Position numbers and translations under genes: made by a program. A stretch of 16,210 nucleotides of DNA, from contig JAEWHR010000248.1 of the NCBI GenBank assembly GCA_023387655.1, forward strand, positions 1-16,210, in the 5' to 3' direction. The notes beneath the pieces are model-generated. The model did no database searches, was not told the origin of the DNA, and was given only the letters and a program-made list of their open reading frames with translations. This document shows, piece by piece, positions 16,192-16,210 of the stretch. This DNA comes from Bacillota bacterium. GTDB lineage: Bacteria > Bacillota > Clostridia > Lachnospirales > Lachnospiraceae. Each line of letters opens with the position of its first letter. Positions within the stretch are counted from its first letter, which is position 1.

Positions 16192-16210
16192 AACGATAAA
16201 GCCTCCTAAT

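Overview
The window is AT-rich, and every gene I can support lies on the minus strand, so transcription runs from high to low coordinates. Low GC, strong purine-rich ribosome binding sites, a SpoVK/CbxX-type AAA+ protein and a GPDPase_memb-type phosphodiesterase suggest a low-GC Gram-positive bacterium. My best guess is a clostridial Lachnospiraceae relative of Lachnoclostridium. That placement rests on general resemblance, not on a search.

Layout in transcription order. (1) 15124-16191 encodes a GT2 glycosyltransferase fused to a GtrA-like membrane domain, closed by a strong intrinsic terminator (15005-15053). (2) recG (12689-14725) encodes the RecG branch-migration helicase. (3) A probable operon, 12499 to 4219, holds an AAA+ ATPase, a GT-C-like membrane protein, glf (UDP-galactopyranose mutase), a DPM1-like GT2 glycosyltransferase and an 850-residue DUF2298/'YYY-domain' membrane protein. 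It ends at a textbook terminator (4158-4192). (4) A short structured, relatively GC-rich intergenic element follows (3995-4156). (5) Next are an MFS sugar-type transporter with its own promoter (2580-3881) and a membrane-anchored glycerophosphodiester phosphodiesterase (560-2458). (6) The left edge holds the first 65 codons of a COG0523/CobW-type metal-chaperone GTPase, with a sigma-A-like promoter about 215 bases upstream and a leader largely filled by degenerate 18-20 bp tandem repeats.

How the genes may work together: the five-gene block looks like a surface-glycan locus. Glf supplies UDP-galactofuranose. The GT2 enzyme resembles those that load a sugar onto polyprenyl phosphate. The two large multi-spanning proteins are GT-C-like, a class that uses lipid-linked sugars on the outer face of the membrane. 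Hand alignment suggests the two membrane proteins are diverged homologues: they share an Asp-containing first-loop region, a YYY/YHF motif and a C-terminal soluble domain. The AAA+ gene is tightly coupled to the first of them, because its stop codon overlaps the next gene's Shine-Dalgarno sequence. No classical galactofuranosyltransferase, flippase or polymerase is visible, so the polymer made is unknown.

The non-coding structure most worth a second look is: an array of four 20-bp palindromes inside the glycan operon (7561-7648), the tandem repeats in the GTPase leader (206-350), and the folded element at 3995-4156.
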